DNA of 64,000 nucleotides from JADJOM01 sp963817435 (GCA_963817435.1 CAWFNY010000001.1:1550001-1614000), one strand, 5' to 3'. Shown: positions 36,093 to 44,484, counted from the stretch's first letter. A program made the numbers and translations. The notes: a model not told the origin generated them from the letters alone.

Positions 36093-36847
36093 AGGAGCAC
36101 CAGGGCCCAGAAGGCGTCGAGCACCAGGATCGCCTCGCAGCCGATCACCACGGCACGGGTCGTGTTGCGTCCCACGCCCTCGGCGCCGCCACGAGTGGTA
36201 AGCCCCTGGATGCAGCCGGCGAGGGTGACCGCCGCACCGAAGCTGGCCGCCTTCACCAGCCCGAACCAGATGTCCTTGAAGCGATAGAAAAGCCGCAGGC
36301 CCTTCACGAACTCGAGGGACGAGAGGTCGAGCAGGTTGATCGCGGTGAACCACCCCGCGGTGATGCCCAGCGCGACGGCGATGGCTGTGACGACGGGGAA
36401 CATGAGCATGCCCGCCAGCACCCGCGGGACCACGAGGTAGCTTCTGGGGTTGTAGGCGAGAGTCTCGAGGGCGTCCACCTGTTCGGTGACGCGCATGGTG
36501 CCGAGTTCGGCCGCGATGTTGGCGCCGACGCGGCCGGCGAGTGCCAGCCCGGTCAGCACCGGGCCGAGCTCCATCATGATCGTCTTCCCCACCAGCGCGC
36601 CCACGAAGTACAGCGGGACGGCGCCGGTGAAGATGTACTTCGAGAGCAGGGAGAGGACGATGCCGGTGAAGGTCGCGATGAACAGCGCGATGGGCACCGA
36701 ATCGACGCCCAGGCGGCGCATCTGCGGAATCACATGCGGCAACCAGGTCCGCACATCCGCCACCGCCCGACCGGATTCAACGCCCCACCGGCCGACGCGG
36801 GTCACGGCCCCGTTCCAGCCTGCGCGAGAGGCGAGATTGTGAGTCAC
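36089..36847 (-). CDS. mlaE: Mla-type permease
   Basis: 252 residues from ATG 36847. About five to six hydrophobic segments with the MlaE-family sequence VDSVPIALFIATFTGIVLSL, VLTGLALAGRVGANIAAELG and TMRVTEQVDALETLAYNPRS YLVVPR-type loop. It is the membrane half of the lipid ABC transporter with mlaF. First gene of the run mlaE-mlaF-mlaD-nudix-AraC, all joined by overlaps or one-base gaps. Confidence 0.92.
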   Translation of the reverse strand: MTHNLASRAGWNGAVTRVGRWGVESGRAVADVRTWLPHVIPQMRRLGVDSVPIALFIATFTGIVLSLLSKYIFTGAVPLYFVGALVGKTIMMELGPVLTGLALAGRVGANIAAELGTMRVTEQVDALETLAYNPRSYLVVPRVLAGMLMFPVVTAIAVALGITAGWFTAINLLDLSSLEFVKGLRLFYRFKDIWFGLVKAASFGAAVTLAGCIQGLTTRGGAEGVGRNTTRAVVIGCEAILVLDAFWALVLL

Positions 36848-36925
36848 GGAGGCTAAGGTAGGCGGCTCCGCGAGGATGCGTAAGGGTGCCGGCGGGCGGC
36901 GCCGGCCCTCCCCGCCGCCGGCGGC

Positions 36926-37981
36926 CTAGGCCGCGAAGCTCGCCAGCGCCCGCCCGACGTCGCCCTCGCGCAGCCGCTTGAGGGCGCGGTCGCGGAGCTG
37001 GCGCACCCGTTCACGGGTGACGCCGAGCATGCCACCGATCTCCTCGAGGGTGTGTTCGCGGCCGCCATCGAGGCCGAAGTAGAGGCGGAGCACCTTCGCA
37101 TCGCGCGAGGGCAGCGTCGCCAGGGCACCCTCGATCTCGGCGGTGAGGAACTTGTCCATCGCCTGCTCTTCGGCGTCGGACTGGTCGTCGGCGATGAAAC
37201 GGTCGATGAGCGACCGGTCGCCATCGGGATCGAGCGGGGCGTCGAGCCGGACTTCGCTGGTGTTGAGCGCGGCGAGCGACTGCACGACTTCGAGCGACAG
37301 CCCGGTGGACTTGGCGATCTCCTCCGGGGTCGGCTCGCGGCGGAGTTCCTGGCGCAGCGTCTCGGCGGTGCGGACGATGCGCGACAGGTCAGCGGTACGA
37401 TTGAGCGGCACCCGCACGGTGCGGCCCTGGCGGGCCAGCGACGCGAGGATGGCCTGGCGGATCCACCACACCGCATAGGAGATGAACTTGACGCCCTGAT
37501 CGGGGTCGAACTTCCGCGCGGCGGTGAGCAGGCCGACGTTCCCCTCGCCGATCAGGTCGGTGAGCTGCAGGCCGCGGTTCTGGTACTTCTTCGCCACCGA
37601 GATAACGAAACGGAGATTGCGTTTGACCAGCTCCTGCATCGCCTCGGGGTCGCCCTGGCGGACCAGCCTGGCGATGGCGATTTCCTGCGGGGTGGTGAGC
37701 AGGGGCGTCTGGCTCACCTCATACAGGTACTGGTCGAGAATGTCGCGGTCGGCATCGTAGACGCCCAGGGTCTTGGAGGTTTCGCGCTTGCTCTTGCGCG
37801 GCTTCCGGGTCGGCTGGTTGTCGATGAGGATCTGCTGCACCGGCGTGAGCTTGAGTTCCTTCCTGGGGGCCTCCGGCGACGCCGCTGGCGCCGCTTTCCG
37901 CGCCTTCGTCGCCGGTTTGCCCTTGGCCTTCGAGCTCTTCGTGTCCGGGCCCTTGGCGCCCGATCCCGTGCGCTTCTTCAT
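36926..37981 (-). CDS. RNA polymerase sigma-70 factor, group 1/2
   Basis: 351 residues from ATG 37981. A basic, low-complexity N-terminus (about 1-60, KKRTGSGAKGPDTKSSKAKG) replaces region 1.1. Region 2 (about 85-190) holds NLRFVISVAKKYQNRGLQLT, DLIGEGNVGLLTAARKFDPD and FISYAVWWIRQAILASLARQ; region 3 and region 4 (TLEEIGGMLGVTRERVRQLR) follow. This is the layout of a primary or RpoS/SigB-like group 2 sigma factor. Lack of region 1.1 and the short length favour group 2, but in some phyla this form is the main sigma factor. Confidence 0.85.
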   Translation of the reverse strand: MKKRTGSGAKGPDTKSSKAKGKPATKARKAAPAASPEAPRKELKLTPVQQILIDNQPTRKPRKSKRETSKTLGVYDADRDILDQYLYEVSQTPLLTTPQEIAIARLVRQGDPEAMQELVKRNLRFVISVAKKYQNRGLQLTDLIGEGNVGLLTAARKFDPDQGVKFISYAVWWIRQAILASLARQGRTVRVPLNRTADLSRIVRTAETLRQELRREPTPEEIAKSTGLSLEVVQSLAALNTSEVRLDAPLDPDGDRSLIDRFIADDQSDAEEQAMDKFLTAEIEGALATLPSRDAKVLRLYFGLDGGREHTLEEIGGMLGVTRERVRQLRDRALKRLREGDVGRALASFAA

Positions 37982-38025
37982 CGCCGCCGATTACCCTCCG
38001 ACTACGCCGAAAGTTCATCCGCCAG

Positions 38026-38055
38026 TTGACACCGCCAGCAACGGCCAAGTAGCTT
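38026..38055 (+). promoter_or_regulatory. Promoter of the tRNA cluster (tRNA-Ala)
   Basis: TTGACA at 38026-38031, an 18-base spacer and TAGCTT at 38050-38055. The start point would be near 38062, 39 bases before tRNA-Ala. It matches the barrel-gene promoter at 26126-26155 in spacing and -10 sequence. Confidence 0.55.
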
Positions 38056-38100
38056 GTCGTGCTCCCCGAACGGGGGGTCAGCGGGGCGCGCTAATATAAT

Positions 38101-38173
38101 GGGGGCGTAGCTCAGTTGGGAGAGCGCGTGAATGGCATTCACGAGGTCAGGGGTTCGATCCCCCTCGCCTCCA
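38101..38173 (+). tRNA. tRNA-Ala (GGC)
   Basis: 73 bases with full cloverleaf: acceptor GGGGGCG/CGCCTCC, anticodon stem CGTGA/TCACG with loop ATGGCAT (anticodon GGC), T-loop TTCGATC. The CCA end is not encoded. Confidence 0.97.
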
Positions 38174-38189
38174 CTCTATTCGCCGCACC

Positions 38190-38213
38190 GTTGGCGCGCA
38201 TGACCGTGCGCGC
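38190..38213. repeat. Palindromic element after tRNA-Ala
   Basis: GCGCGCA/TGCGCGC stem with a six-base loop, matching the element at 28604-28627 outside the loop. It could act as a processing or stop signal behind tRNA-Ala. Confidence 0.55.
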
Positions 38214-38233
38214 GCTCCTTGGAAATAAGGTAG

Positions 38234-38262
38234 TTGCGAAGTCGCCGGTCGGTCGGTAGTAT
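38234..38262 (+). promoter_or_regulatory. Promoter of tRNA-Gly
   Basis: TTGCGA at 38234-38239, 17 bases, TAGTAT at 38257-38262. The start point would be near 38269, six bases before the tRNA. Confidence 0.4.
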
Positions 38263-38274
38263 CCGGCTCGTTTC

Positions 38275-38347
38275 GCGGGAATAGCTCAGTTGGTAGAGCA
38301 CAACCTTGCCAAGGTTGGGGTCGCGGGTTCGAGTCCCGTTTCCCGCT
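38275..38347 (+). tRNA. tRNA-Gly (GCC)
   Basis: 73-base cloverleaf: acceptor GCGGGAA/TTCCCGC, anticodon loop TTGCCAA in stem CAACC/GGTTG (anticodon GCC), T-loop TTCGAGT, discriminator T. No CCA encoded. Confidence 0.97.
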
Positions 38348-38356
38348 CTCCAGAAA

Positions 38357-38380
38357 GCCGCCGCGATGAATCGCGGCGGC
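38357..38380. terminator. Palindrome after tRNA-Gly, likely terminator
   Basis: Perfect 11-base-pair stem with a 2-base loop (GCCGCCGCGAT, GA, ATCGCGGCGGC). A second, imperfect dyad follows at 38395-38414. The core also occurs at 23467-23483. Confidence 0.5.
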
Positions 38381-38429
38381 CACAGATTGGTGAGGGCCAC
38401 GATTGATCGCGGCCAACGCAGAATTCCGT

Positions 38430-38503
38430 CGCGGGGTGGAGCAGTCTGGTAGCTCGCCGGGCTCATAACCCGGAGGTCGTGGGTTCAAATCCCACCCCCG
38501 CTA
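38430..38503 (+). tRNA. Initiator tRNA-fMet (CAT)
   Basis: 74-base cloverleaf with anticodon loop CTCATAA. Initiator marks: first base C unpaired with the T at position 72, and three G-C pairs (GGG/CCC) at the bottom of the anticodon stem. Confidence 0.95.
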
Positions 38504-38511
38504 TTTCGGTA

Positions 38512-38540
38512 AGGCGGTAGGACGGTAGGGCGGTAGGTCG
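38512..38540. repeat. Short tandem repeat AGGnCGGT
   Basis: Four direct copies of an 8-base unit (AGG-n-CGGT) lie right after initiator tRNA. A partly complementary copy (CCGCCC, TTACCGCC, TTGCCGCC) at 38570-38600 allows a long imperfect hairpin between two tRNA genes. Confidence 0.65.
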
Positions 38541-38602
38541 GGCCGTCTGTCTCTGGTGCCGGCTACCTTCCGCCCGATCCTCTTACCGCCTTGCCGCCTT
38601 TC

Positions 38603-38676
38603 GGGCGGTTAGCTCAGTTGGTTAGAGCGCCACGTTGACATCGTGGAGGTCACAAGTTCGAGCCTTGTACCGCCCA
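38603..38676 (+). tRNA. tRNA-Val (GAC)
   Basis: 74-base cloverleaf: acceptor GGGCGGT/ACCGCCC, anticodon loop TTGACAT (anticodon GAC) in stem CCACG/CGTGG. No CCA encoded. Two bases separate it from tRNA-Arg. Confidence 0.97.
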
Positions 38677-38678
38677 TT

Positions 38679-38752
38679 GGGCCCTTAGCTCAACTGGATA
38701 GAGCATCTGACTACGGATCAGAAGGCTAGGGGTTCGAATCCCTTAGGGCCCA
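38679..38752 (+). tRNA. tRNA-Arg (ACG)
   Basis: 74-base cloverleaf: acceptor GGGCCCT/AGGGCCC, anticodon loop CTACGGA (anticodon ACG, read as ICG after editing) in stem TCTGA/TCAGA. Confidence 0.97.
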
Positions 38753-38756
38753 TGAC

Positions 38757-38780
38757 GGCACCGAGGCATGCCTCGGTGCC
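38757..38780. terminator. Perfect 24-base palindrome after tRNA-Arg
   Basis: GGCACCGAGG-CATG-CCTCGGTGCC folds to a 10-base-pair stem with a 4-base loop between tRNA-Arg and tRNA-Pro. It is a likely terminator or processing hairpin, without a T-run. Confidence 0.5.
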
Positions 38781-38799
38781 GATCACTTAGAGAAGGAAA

Positions 38800-38873
38800 C
38801 GGGGCGTAGCGCAGCCTGGTAGCGCGCCTGCTTCGGGAGCAGGAGGCCCCGGGTTCAAATCCCGGCGCCCCGA
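38800..38873 (+). tRNA. tRNA-Pro (CGG)
   Basis: 74-base cloverleaf: acceptor CGGGGCG/CGCCCCG, anticodon loop TTCGGGA (anticodon CGG) in stem CCTGC/GCAGG. No CCA encoded. Confidence 0.97.
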
Positions 38874-38897
38874 TTGACCGGACCATCATCAATGCCG

Positions 38898-38928
38898 AAC
38901 CCCGCCGAGCCCGTGCCCGGCGGGGTTT
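38898..38928 (+). terminator. Rho-independent terminator of the tRNA cluster
   Basis: AACCCCGCCG, 10-base loop, CGGCGGGGTT followed by T: a perfect 10-base-pair stem just past tRNA-Pro. Confidence 0.7.
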
Positions 38929-39054
38929 CGCATTCCTGGCGGCGAGCCGTAGCAGTTCCTCCGACCGCACCGCTTCCGGCCCGTCACCCTGGCGACCTCA
39001 AGCCGTCTCCCGCAACCGGTGAGACGGGGCCTCGGCGCAACCGACCCGCGCGGC

Positions 39055-40158
39055 TCAGTGCGAACCGGGGTGTCTCGCCGCGGTATCGGCGGTCGGCACG
39101 AGCATCGGCATATCCATGGGCATGCTCATGTCCATCATGTCCTTCCCCTTCCACGCGCCATTGTCGAGGTAGCCAGATCCGGTGGTGCCCAGCTGTGGCC
39201 ATTGGCGCAGGTCCCGCACCGCGATGATGCCGTCGAGATGGCCCATCGCGCCCTCGATCGACGCGCCGGAACGGTTGTCGTAGGTCGCGACCAGTCGGTA
39301 GCGATGGCCGGCCTCGAGCTTGAGCCCCTCCCCGGTGATGCCGTAGAGCCTGAGCGGCATGTGGGTGATGCGGCCAAGTGAATCAAGCGTCGGCATGACC
39401 CGGGTGATGACGTGGCCGGACTTCGCATCCTCGAGCCAGAGTCCGGTGCCCCAGTCGTGCATGTGCCCGCTGAGCGCCAGGACCCGGCCGCCGAGGGGGA
39501 GCACGAAATCGCGCGTGATGGTATCCGCGCCCATGGGGATCGTGAAAGTATTGGGTCGTCCCTTCATGTCGGCGATGTCCATCGAAATCGGCAGCACCGG
39601 CACCGGCCTCGGTACCAGGTTGTCAGGCGAATAGCGGATCCGGAGCGTCATGTAGACGGAGTCGAGATCGGTCGCCGTCTCGTTATGCCACATGATGTTC
39701 ATTCGCATCCTGCTGCCGGCGGCAAGCGGCATCCCGACGGTATTCGGCAGCATGATGCTGGAAGTCTCGCGCCCGATCGCCATGATCTTCTCCTCGAGCG
39801 GCAGGAGCAACTGGCGGCGGCTGGCGTTGATAATCTGGAGATGGTGCAGCACCCGCTGGGAGACGCGTTTGCCGCCGGCGTCCCGGAGGTCCATGTGGAA
39901 GCCTCGGCCCATGCCCTCGACGGGCCAGTCGAAGCGCTGGGTGATGCTCTCCATCATCGCCTCATGGTTCATGTGGGCGGCGTGCTCGCCCCCCATTGCG
40001 GGCAGGCGATACGGCCCGGTCGTGATCACCACCTCGTCGCGTCCCGAATCCACGGTGACTGCGAACGGCACCGCGGCGGCCTGGGCAGAGAGAAGACGGG
40101 GGAGGAGCGCAACGAGCACAACAACAGGCGTTGCGGCCTGCCGGAAACGACGACGCAT
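39055..40158 (-). CDS. Cu2 (PHM-like) monooxygenase-fold exported protein, Met/His-rich
   Basis: 367 residues from ATG 40158; a signal peptide is visible (PVVVLVALLPRLLSAQ). Two halves resemble the Cu type II ascorbate-dependent monooxygenase domains: VLHHLQIINAS (HH site) in the first and ALSGHMHDWGTGLWLEDAKS (HxH) in the second, with VATYDN and GAMGHLDGIIAV nearby. The segment EHAAHMNHEAMMES and the Met-rich tail MMDMSMPMDMPML could bind extra copper. The oxidised substrate is unknown, and it may instead be a copper-binding carrier. The gene stands alone between tRNA-Pro and a divergent phosphodiesterase. Confidence 0.65.
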   Translation of the reverse strand: MRRRFRQAATPVVVLVALLPRLLSAQAAAVPFAVTVDSGRDEVVITTGPYRLPAMGGEHAAHMNHEAMMESITQRFDWPVEGMGRGFHMDLRDAGGKRVSQRVLHHLQIINASRRQLLLPLEEKIMAIGRETSSIMLPNTVGMPLAAGSRMRMNIMWHNETATDLDSVYMTLRIRYSPDNLVPRPVPVLPISMDIADMKGRPNTFTIPMGADTITRDFVLPLGGRVLALSGHMHDWGTGLWLEDAKSGHVITRVMPTLDSLGRITHMPLRLYGITGEGLKLEAGHRYRLVATYDNRSGASIEGAMGHLDGIIAVRDLRQWPQLGTTGSGYLDNGAWKGKDMMDMSMPMDMPMLVPTADTAARHPGSH

Positions 40159-40299
40159 GTGTCACTCGCGATGGATGTGATCCAGGGGGGGCGCCCAGGA
40201 GAGCGTCCAATGATAATGATGGGCTCGGTTGTCTGCTGAGACGAGAACGCGTACGTTGACGAGCCGTCCGCTCCTGAGCCACTGGAAGGGAATGCCTCC

Positions 40300-41742
40300 A
40301 TGAAGCGTGTCATCCTGCTGCTGGTCGACGGACTGCGGCCCGACGTGGCCGAGGCCGCGCTCGGGCGAGGCGAGTTGCCCGCACTGGCGGCGATGACGGG
40401 CACCCGAGGCGTCCAGCGCGGCATCACGGCGTTCCCCTCGACCACCAGCGTGGCCTATCTCCCCTTCCTCACGGGCTGCATGCCCGGGCGCTGCAACGTC
40501 CCGTCCATTCGCTGGCTCGATCGCGCCGCCTATAGCGGCCGGTGGTGGCGCGAGCGGGAAGCGGTCCGCAGCTACTGCGGGTATCAGGCGCCGCGGCTCG
40601 ACGGAGACATCGCGCCCGGCGTCCGGACCATCTTCGAGCTGGTGCCGGAGAGTCTCGGCATCTTCACGCCGATTGCGAAGGGACTCACCTCCGACCGTGA
40701 CCCCGCGCGCACCGAGCGGAAGTTCTGGGGCGCGCTGGCCCACTACGCCGAGTGGCATCAGCCATCGGATGATGCCGTAACGCGGCATCTGCTCGCCGGC
40801 ATCGACCGGGGCTGGCGGTTCATCTTCGCGCAGTTCCCCGCGGTGGATGGCTACACCCATCAAAGCACGCCTGACGGGCCGAGGGTGCTGCGAGCGCTGC
40901 GCAAGGTGGATGCGACCGTTGCCGCGATGCGCGACCGGCTTCGCGCCCGCGGCGAACTGGAGGACGCGCTGGTCCTGCTCGTGAGCGATCATGGTGCGTC
41001 CGTGGTGCAGACCCATCTCGATCTCGCGACCTGGTTCCGCGGGCAGGGTGTGCCCACGCTCTCCCATCCGATCCTCTGGGAGAAGAACCCGCGCGCGGCG
41101 GTCATGGTGGCGGGGAACGGCTCGGCGATGGTGTACGCGAGGCCCGGCGTGCCGCGCGCCGGGCGCTGGCCGCTCGCCCGGCTTCGTGCCCCGGAGACCT
41201 TCGGGACCGGCCACGATGTGATCGCGGCCCTGATCTCGGAGCCGGGTGTCGGCTTCGTGGCGGCGGAGGAGCAGCCGGGGGTGGTGCGGGTCGCGAGTGG
41301 GGATGGCGCCGCGGACGTCAGTCGCGATGGGGATTGGATCCGCTATCGGCGGCTCACCGGTGACCCCCTGCAACTCGGCGCGGACCTCGCGCTCGGTGCG
41401 GCCGAATGGGCCGAGGCCACGTGGGACAGCTGCTACCCGGACGCCTGCTACCAGTTGCTCGACCAGTTCCGAGCCTCGCGCGCGGGCGATCTCGTCGTGG
41501 TCGCGAAGGAAGGCACCGATTTCCGGCTGCGCTACGAGGTGCCGGAGCACAAGGCGGGACATGGCAGCCTGATCCGCGCGCACATGCAGGTGCCGGTGTG
41601 GGCCAGCGTCGAGGCCCCCGCGACGCCGCTCAGGACCGTGGACCTCTTCCCCGCCATGCTCGACTGGCTCGGCGTGCCCGTGCCGCCAGATATTGATGGG
41701 CAGCCGGTGTGGACCCCGGCGCGGGCGATGGCGGTTGCGTAA
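40300..41742 (+). CDS. Type I phosphodiesterase / nucleotide pyrophosphatase-like enzyme
   Basis: 480 residues from ATG 40300 (AAGGGA upstream). Alkaline-phosphatase-superfamily fold: first metal Asp in LLLVDGLRPDV, nucleophile Thr in FPSTTSVAYLPFLTG, DGYTH and LLVSDHGAS with later HGSLIRAHMQVP supply the rest of the two-metal site. No signal peptide is seen, so it is likely cytoplasmic. Substrate type (phosphodiester or phosphonate) cannot be fixed. It has a clear ribosome site and ends 98 bases before tRNA-Arg. Confidence 0.82.
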   Translation: MKRVILLLVDGLRPDVAEAALGRGELPALAAMTGTRGVQRGITAFPSTTSVAYLPFLTGCMPGRCNVPSIRWLDRAAYSGRWWREREAVRSYCGYQAPRLDGDIAPGVRTIFELVPESLGIFTPIAKGLTSDRDPARTERKFWGALAHYAEWHQPSDDAVTRHLLAGIDRGWRFIFAQFPAVDGYTHQSTPDGPRVLRALRKVDATVAAMRDRLRARGELEDALVLLVSDHGASVVQTHLDLATWFRGQGVPTLSHPILWEKNPRAAVMVAGNGSAMVYARPGVPRAGRWPLARLRAPETFGTGHDVIAALISEPGVGFVAAEEQPGVVRVASGDGAADVSRDGDWIRYRRLTGDPLQLGADLALGAAEWAEATWDSCYPDACYQLLDQFRASRAGDLVVVAKEGTDFRLRYEVPEHKAGHGSLIRAHMQVPVWASVEAPATPLRTVDLFPAMLDWLGVPVPPDIDGQPVWTPARAMAVA

Positions 41743-41840
41743 CCAGCCCCGGCAGGCGAGTTTTACCGCCCTCGGATGACACTATGTTGTGACGTGCGGC
41801 CCCGAGGGTCGCCCGCGCAGCGAAGAGCCAGACGGGATCC

Positions 41841-41914
41841 GCGCCCGTAGCTCAGCTGGATAGAGCGCTTGCCTCCGGAGCAAGAGGTCGGACGTTCGAA
41901 TCGTCTCGGGCGCA
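41841..41914 (+). tRNA. tRNA-Arg (CCG)
   Basis: 74-base cloverleaf: acceptor GCGCCCG/CGGGCGC, anticodon loop CTCCGGA (anticodon CCG) in stem CTTGC/GCAAG. No CCA encoded. Confidence 0.97.
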
Positions 41915-41926
41915 TGCATCAAGCCG

Positions 41927-41959
41927 AAGCCCCGCCGTCCGTGAGGACGCGCGGGGCTT
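41927..41959. terminator. Terminator after tRNA-Arg (CCG)
   Basis: AAGCCCCGC, 15-base loop, GCGGGGCTT: a 9-base-pair perfect stem. A near copy lies at 44421-44453. Confidence 0.6.
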
Positions 41960-42017
41960 GGTGCTTCTCGGGGCACGGCATGCGCGTTGGGCCACCGAGA
42001 CAACATCTGCTTCGATA

Positions 42018-43493
42018 CTAGTTGGTCCTGCTCAGCTCGACCCGGCGATTGGCGGCGCGGCCGGCAACCGTAGCGTTATCCGCTACCGGATTCTCCTCAC
42101 CATAGCCCTTGGCGGTCAACCGCCCGCTATCCACTCCCTTGCCGATCAGGTAATCGCGGACGGCGTTGGCGCGAGCCTGGCTCAGCCGCAGATTCGCGGC
42201 CGAGGTGCCGATGTGGTCAGTGTGACCGCCCACTTCGATATTCACGTCCGGATTGTCGACCAGTGACTTGGCGACCTCGTCCAGCACGCTCTTCGACGAC
42301 GGCAGCAGTACCGCCTTGCCAGTCTCGAAGTTCACGCCGAGGAGGATCAGTGGCTGGCTCGCCTGGAAGATCGAGGGGCAGCCCTTCGCGTCGACACTCA
42401 TGCCGGCGACGGTTGCGGGACAGAGGTCCTTGTCGTCGGTAACGCCGTCGCCATCGCTGTCGAAGGCACATCCGAAGTGATCCACCCTGGTGCCTGCCGG
42501 GGTGCCCGGGCAGACATCGCGGGCATCGGTGATGCCATCACGATCGGAATCGCTCGGGCAGCCAGTCGCGTCCACCCCGGTCCCGGCCGGCGTGTCGGGA
42601 CACTTGTCGCTCGGGTCCGCTACGCCATCGCCGTCACTGTCCTGCGGGCAGCCGCTCGCGTCCACGGCCGTACCGGCGGGTGTGTTCGGGCACTTGTCAT
42701 TCGCATCAACCACACCGTCGCCATCGGCATCCTTCGGCAGCGGGCAACCGGTCGCATCCACCCGCGTTCCTGCCGGGGTGTTCGGGCAGCGATCGAGGTT
42801 GTCCACCACGCCGTCACGGTCGGCATCCTTCGGCAGACTGCAGCCACTGGCATCGACCGCGTCTCCCGCCGGAGTATCGGGACACGCATCGACCGAGTTC
42901 TTCACCCCGTCGTGGTCGCGGTCGCCATCGTGCCCGGCGCCGAAGAGGAGTGACACGCCAGCCTGGATGCCCAGGTGGACATTGGATTTCTTGTGCTGCA
43001 CGCCGGCGACCTGAGGTGGTACGGCATCGCTCTCGGCGGTGGGGATGTAGTCCGCGGTACCATCGACCCGCAGGGCAAGCACGTTCCCCAGGCCGAAGCG
43101 GACGCCGAGCAGCCCGCCGACCCCGTCATTGGTCTCGCGATAGTTCGCGCGGAAGATGCTCCGCACGTAGCCTGCGCCCACCAGTACGGCCGCGTCGTCG
43201 GCCACCGGGATGTTGTAGATCAGGCGTGCGTGAATCGGAGTGTACCGGACATCGAGGTTTCCCTTGGTCTTGGTCCTCGTGTACGTCACGTCCCCCTCGA
43301 GGGCCAGATTGCGCAGCACGAACACACCCACTCGGCCCCCGACGCCGAGGCGATCGTCGAAGTTGAGCTTGCTCTCGAACTTGGTGTAGCGCCCGAAGGC
43401 GCCGACTTCCACCGTTCCCGGCTGCTGGGCATGCACCGGCATCCCCCAGGCGAGGAGCAGCAGACCCGTAGACAGACCAGTTCTCACGCGCAT
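42018..43493 (-). CDS. OmpA-family outer-membrane protein with thrombospondin type 3 repeats
   Basis: 491 residues from ATG 43493 (GGGAGGG upstream). Signal peptide (VRTGLSTGLLLLAWGMPVHA), an N-terminal eight-strand barrel (about 25-200), then six thrombospondin type 3 calcium repeats (about 205-370, pattern DxDxDGVxDxxDxCPxTPAGT, each ending in a CP-xx-SG pair), and a C-terminal OmpA domain that binds peptidoglycan (NFETGKAVLLPSSKSVLDEV, GHTDHIGTSAANLRLSQARA). It joins the outer membrane to the wall. The calcium repeats may act as a rigid spacer. Confidence 0.93.
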   Translation of the reverse strand: MRVRTGLSTGLLLLAWGMPVHAQQPGTVEVGAFGRYTKFESKLNFDDRLGVGGRVGVFVLRNLALEGDVTYTRTKTKGNLDVRYTPIHARLIYNIPVADDAAVLVGAGYVRSIFRANYRETNDGVGGLLGVRFGLGNVLALRVDGTADYIPTAESDAVPPQVAGVQHKKSNVHLGIQAGVSLLFGAGHDGDRDHDGVKNSVDACPDTPAGDAVDASGCSLPKDADRDGVVDNLDRCPNTPAGTRVDATGCPLPKDADGDGVVDANDKCPNTPAGTAVDASGCPQDSDGDGVADPSDKCPDTPAGTGVDATGCPSDSDRDGITDARDVCPGTPAGTRVDHFGCAFDSDGDGVTDDKDLCPATVAGMSVDAKGCPSIFQASQPLILLGVNFETGKAVLLPSSKSVLDEVAKSLVDNPDVNIEVGGHTDHIGTSAANLRLSQARANAVRDYLIGKGVDSGRLTAKGYGEENPVADNATVAGRAANRRVELSRTN

Positions 43494-43745
43494 GAAACCC
43501 TCCCTCAAGAACCCGCGAAGGACCCTGTTCCCGGCTCCATAGTCATGAATCGTACCCCGCCGTGCTAGGCGCGCCATGGGCCCCCACACCACCCCCGCAG
43601 GGGCCTCGCGGGGCGCCCCACCGAGGGCCTGAACCGAGCCTAGCCTAGCATGGCAAGCGTGTCGAAACGCTGAAGGGCGAGTGAGAGTCCAAATGCTCGA
43701 GGCCGAAGGCTCCGAGCTCTGCCCCGCGGCCCTGCCGCCCGGTCC

Positions 43746-44258
43746 TCAGGTCGTCGTGAAGCTGAACATCATGCCGTAGTGGCCCATACCGTCCATCCAG
43801 TCACTGCCCATCATGCCGATGGGGTGTCCGGCGTGCATACCCCCCATCATGGGGCTGCTGACCCACTGCCCTCCCGCCGTCAGGCCCCTGCTCATGCCGC
43901 AGCGATGCCCGGCTTCGTCCAGCATGCCGGCCCCCATGTGGAGGACATAGGTTGTCTGGGGCTGGAGCGGTGAGTCAGGGGTGCAGGTCAGCACGGTTTC
44001 TCCCGAGTTCCAGCCGCAGCTCATCGGCACCACCGCACCGCCGATGGCACCGAGATGGAGATCCACGAACTGTTCCATTCCCTGACCCATATGACCGCTG
44101 AAGGTCATCGTCATCGAGGTCGTGGTGGAGACGGCGGTCGCGTTGCCCTGCGGGGCGACGGCTGCAAGCACGGTCGCTGGCCCCGTGCTGTCGCTGCAGG
44201 CGACCAAAATGGAAAGCAGAGCAACAGCGGCGCTGGCGACTGACATTCGGCGGATCAT
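43746..44258 (-). CDS. Lipoprotein with Ig-like (Big_5) domain, Met-rich tail
   Basis: 170 residues from ATG 44258; GGAGG lies seven bases upstream, and an ATG two codons before is less well placed. MIRRMSVASAAVALLSILVAC has a lipobox (LVAC). The domain around TYVLHMGAGMLDEAGHRCG resembles a bacterial Ig-like (Big_5) domain. The C-terminus is rich in Met and His (MMGGMHAGHPIGMMGSDWMD), as in copper-binding proteins; this could link it to the Cu2-type protein upstream. Function unknown. Confidence 0.65.
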   Translation of the reverse strand: MIRRMSVASAAVALLSILVACSDSTGPATVLAAVAPQGNATAVSTTTSMTMTFSGHMGQGMEQFVDLHLGAIGGAVVPMSCGWNSGETVLTCTPDSPLQPQTTYVLHMGAGMLDEAGHRCGMSRGLTAGGQWVSSPMMGGMHAGHPIGMMGSDWMDGMGHYGMMFSFTTT

Positions 44259-44420
44259 CTGCATGCCTCCTCGCATCGGTGCCTCGGGAATCTGCCGGTG
44301 CCGCACGGCGTGCGGGACCGCCGGACTCCACAGTCGAGGTCAGCGAACAGGCTAGCGTCATGAACATCGGCCACGGCTGAAAGCCGCATGAAGAAAGCGG
44401 GAGAATCCCCCGAATGCCCC

Positions 44421-44453
44421 GAGCCCCGCCGTCGGTGAAGACGTGCGGGGCTC
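44421..44453 (-). terminator. Terminator after the radical SAM gene
   Basis: GAGCCCCGC, 15-base loop, GCGGGGCTC: a 9-base-pair stem just past the stop at 44485. It is near-identical to the element at 41927-41959. Confidence 0.55.
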
Positions 44454-44484
44454 GTTGGTGACCACTCTGGTGCTCGCGGCGGGT

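Noticed and set aside
38095..38100. Perfect TATAAT directly before tRNA-Ala
   Set aside because: Transcription from it would start inside the mature tRNA. The pair at 38026-38055 fits better.
38147..38970. Minus-strand open frames across the tRNA cluster
   Set aside because: They overlap six complete tRNA cloverleaves, and tRNA-derived sequence commonly yields spurious frames.
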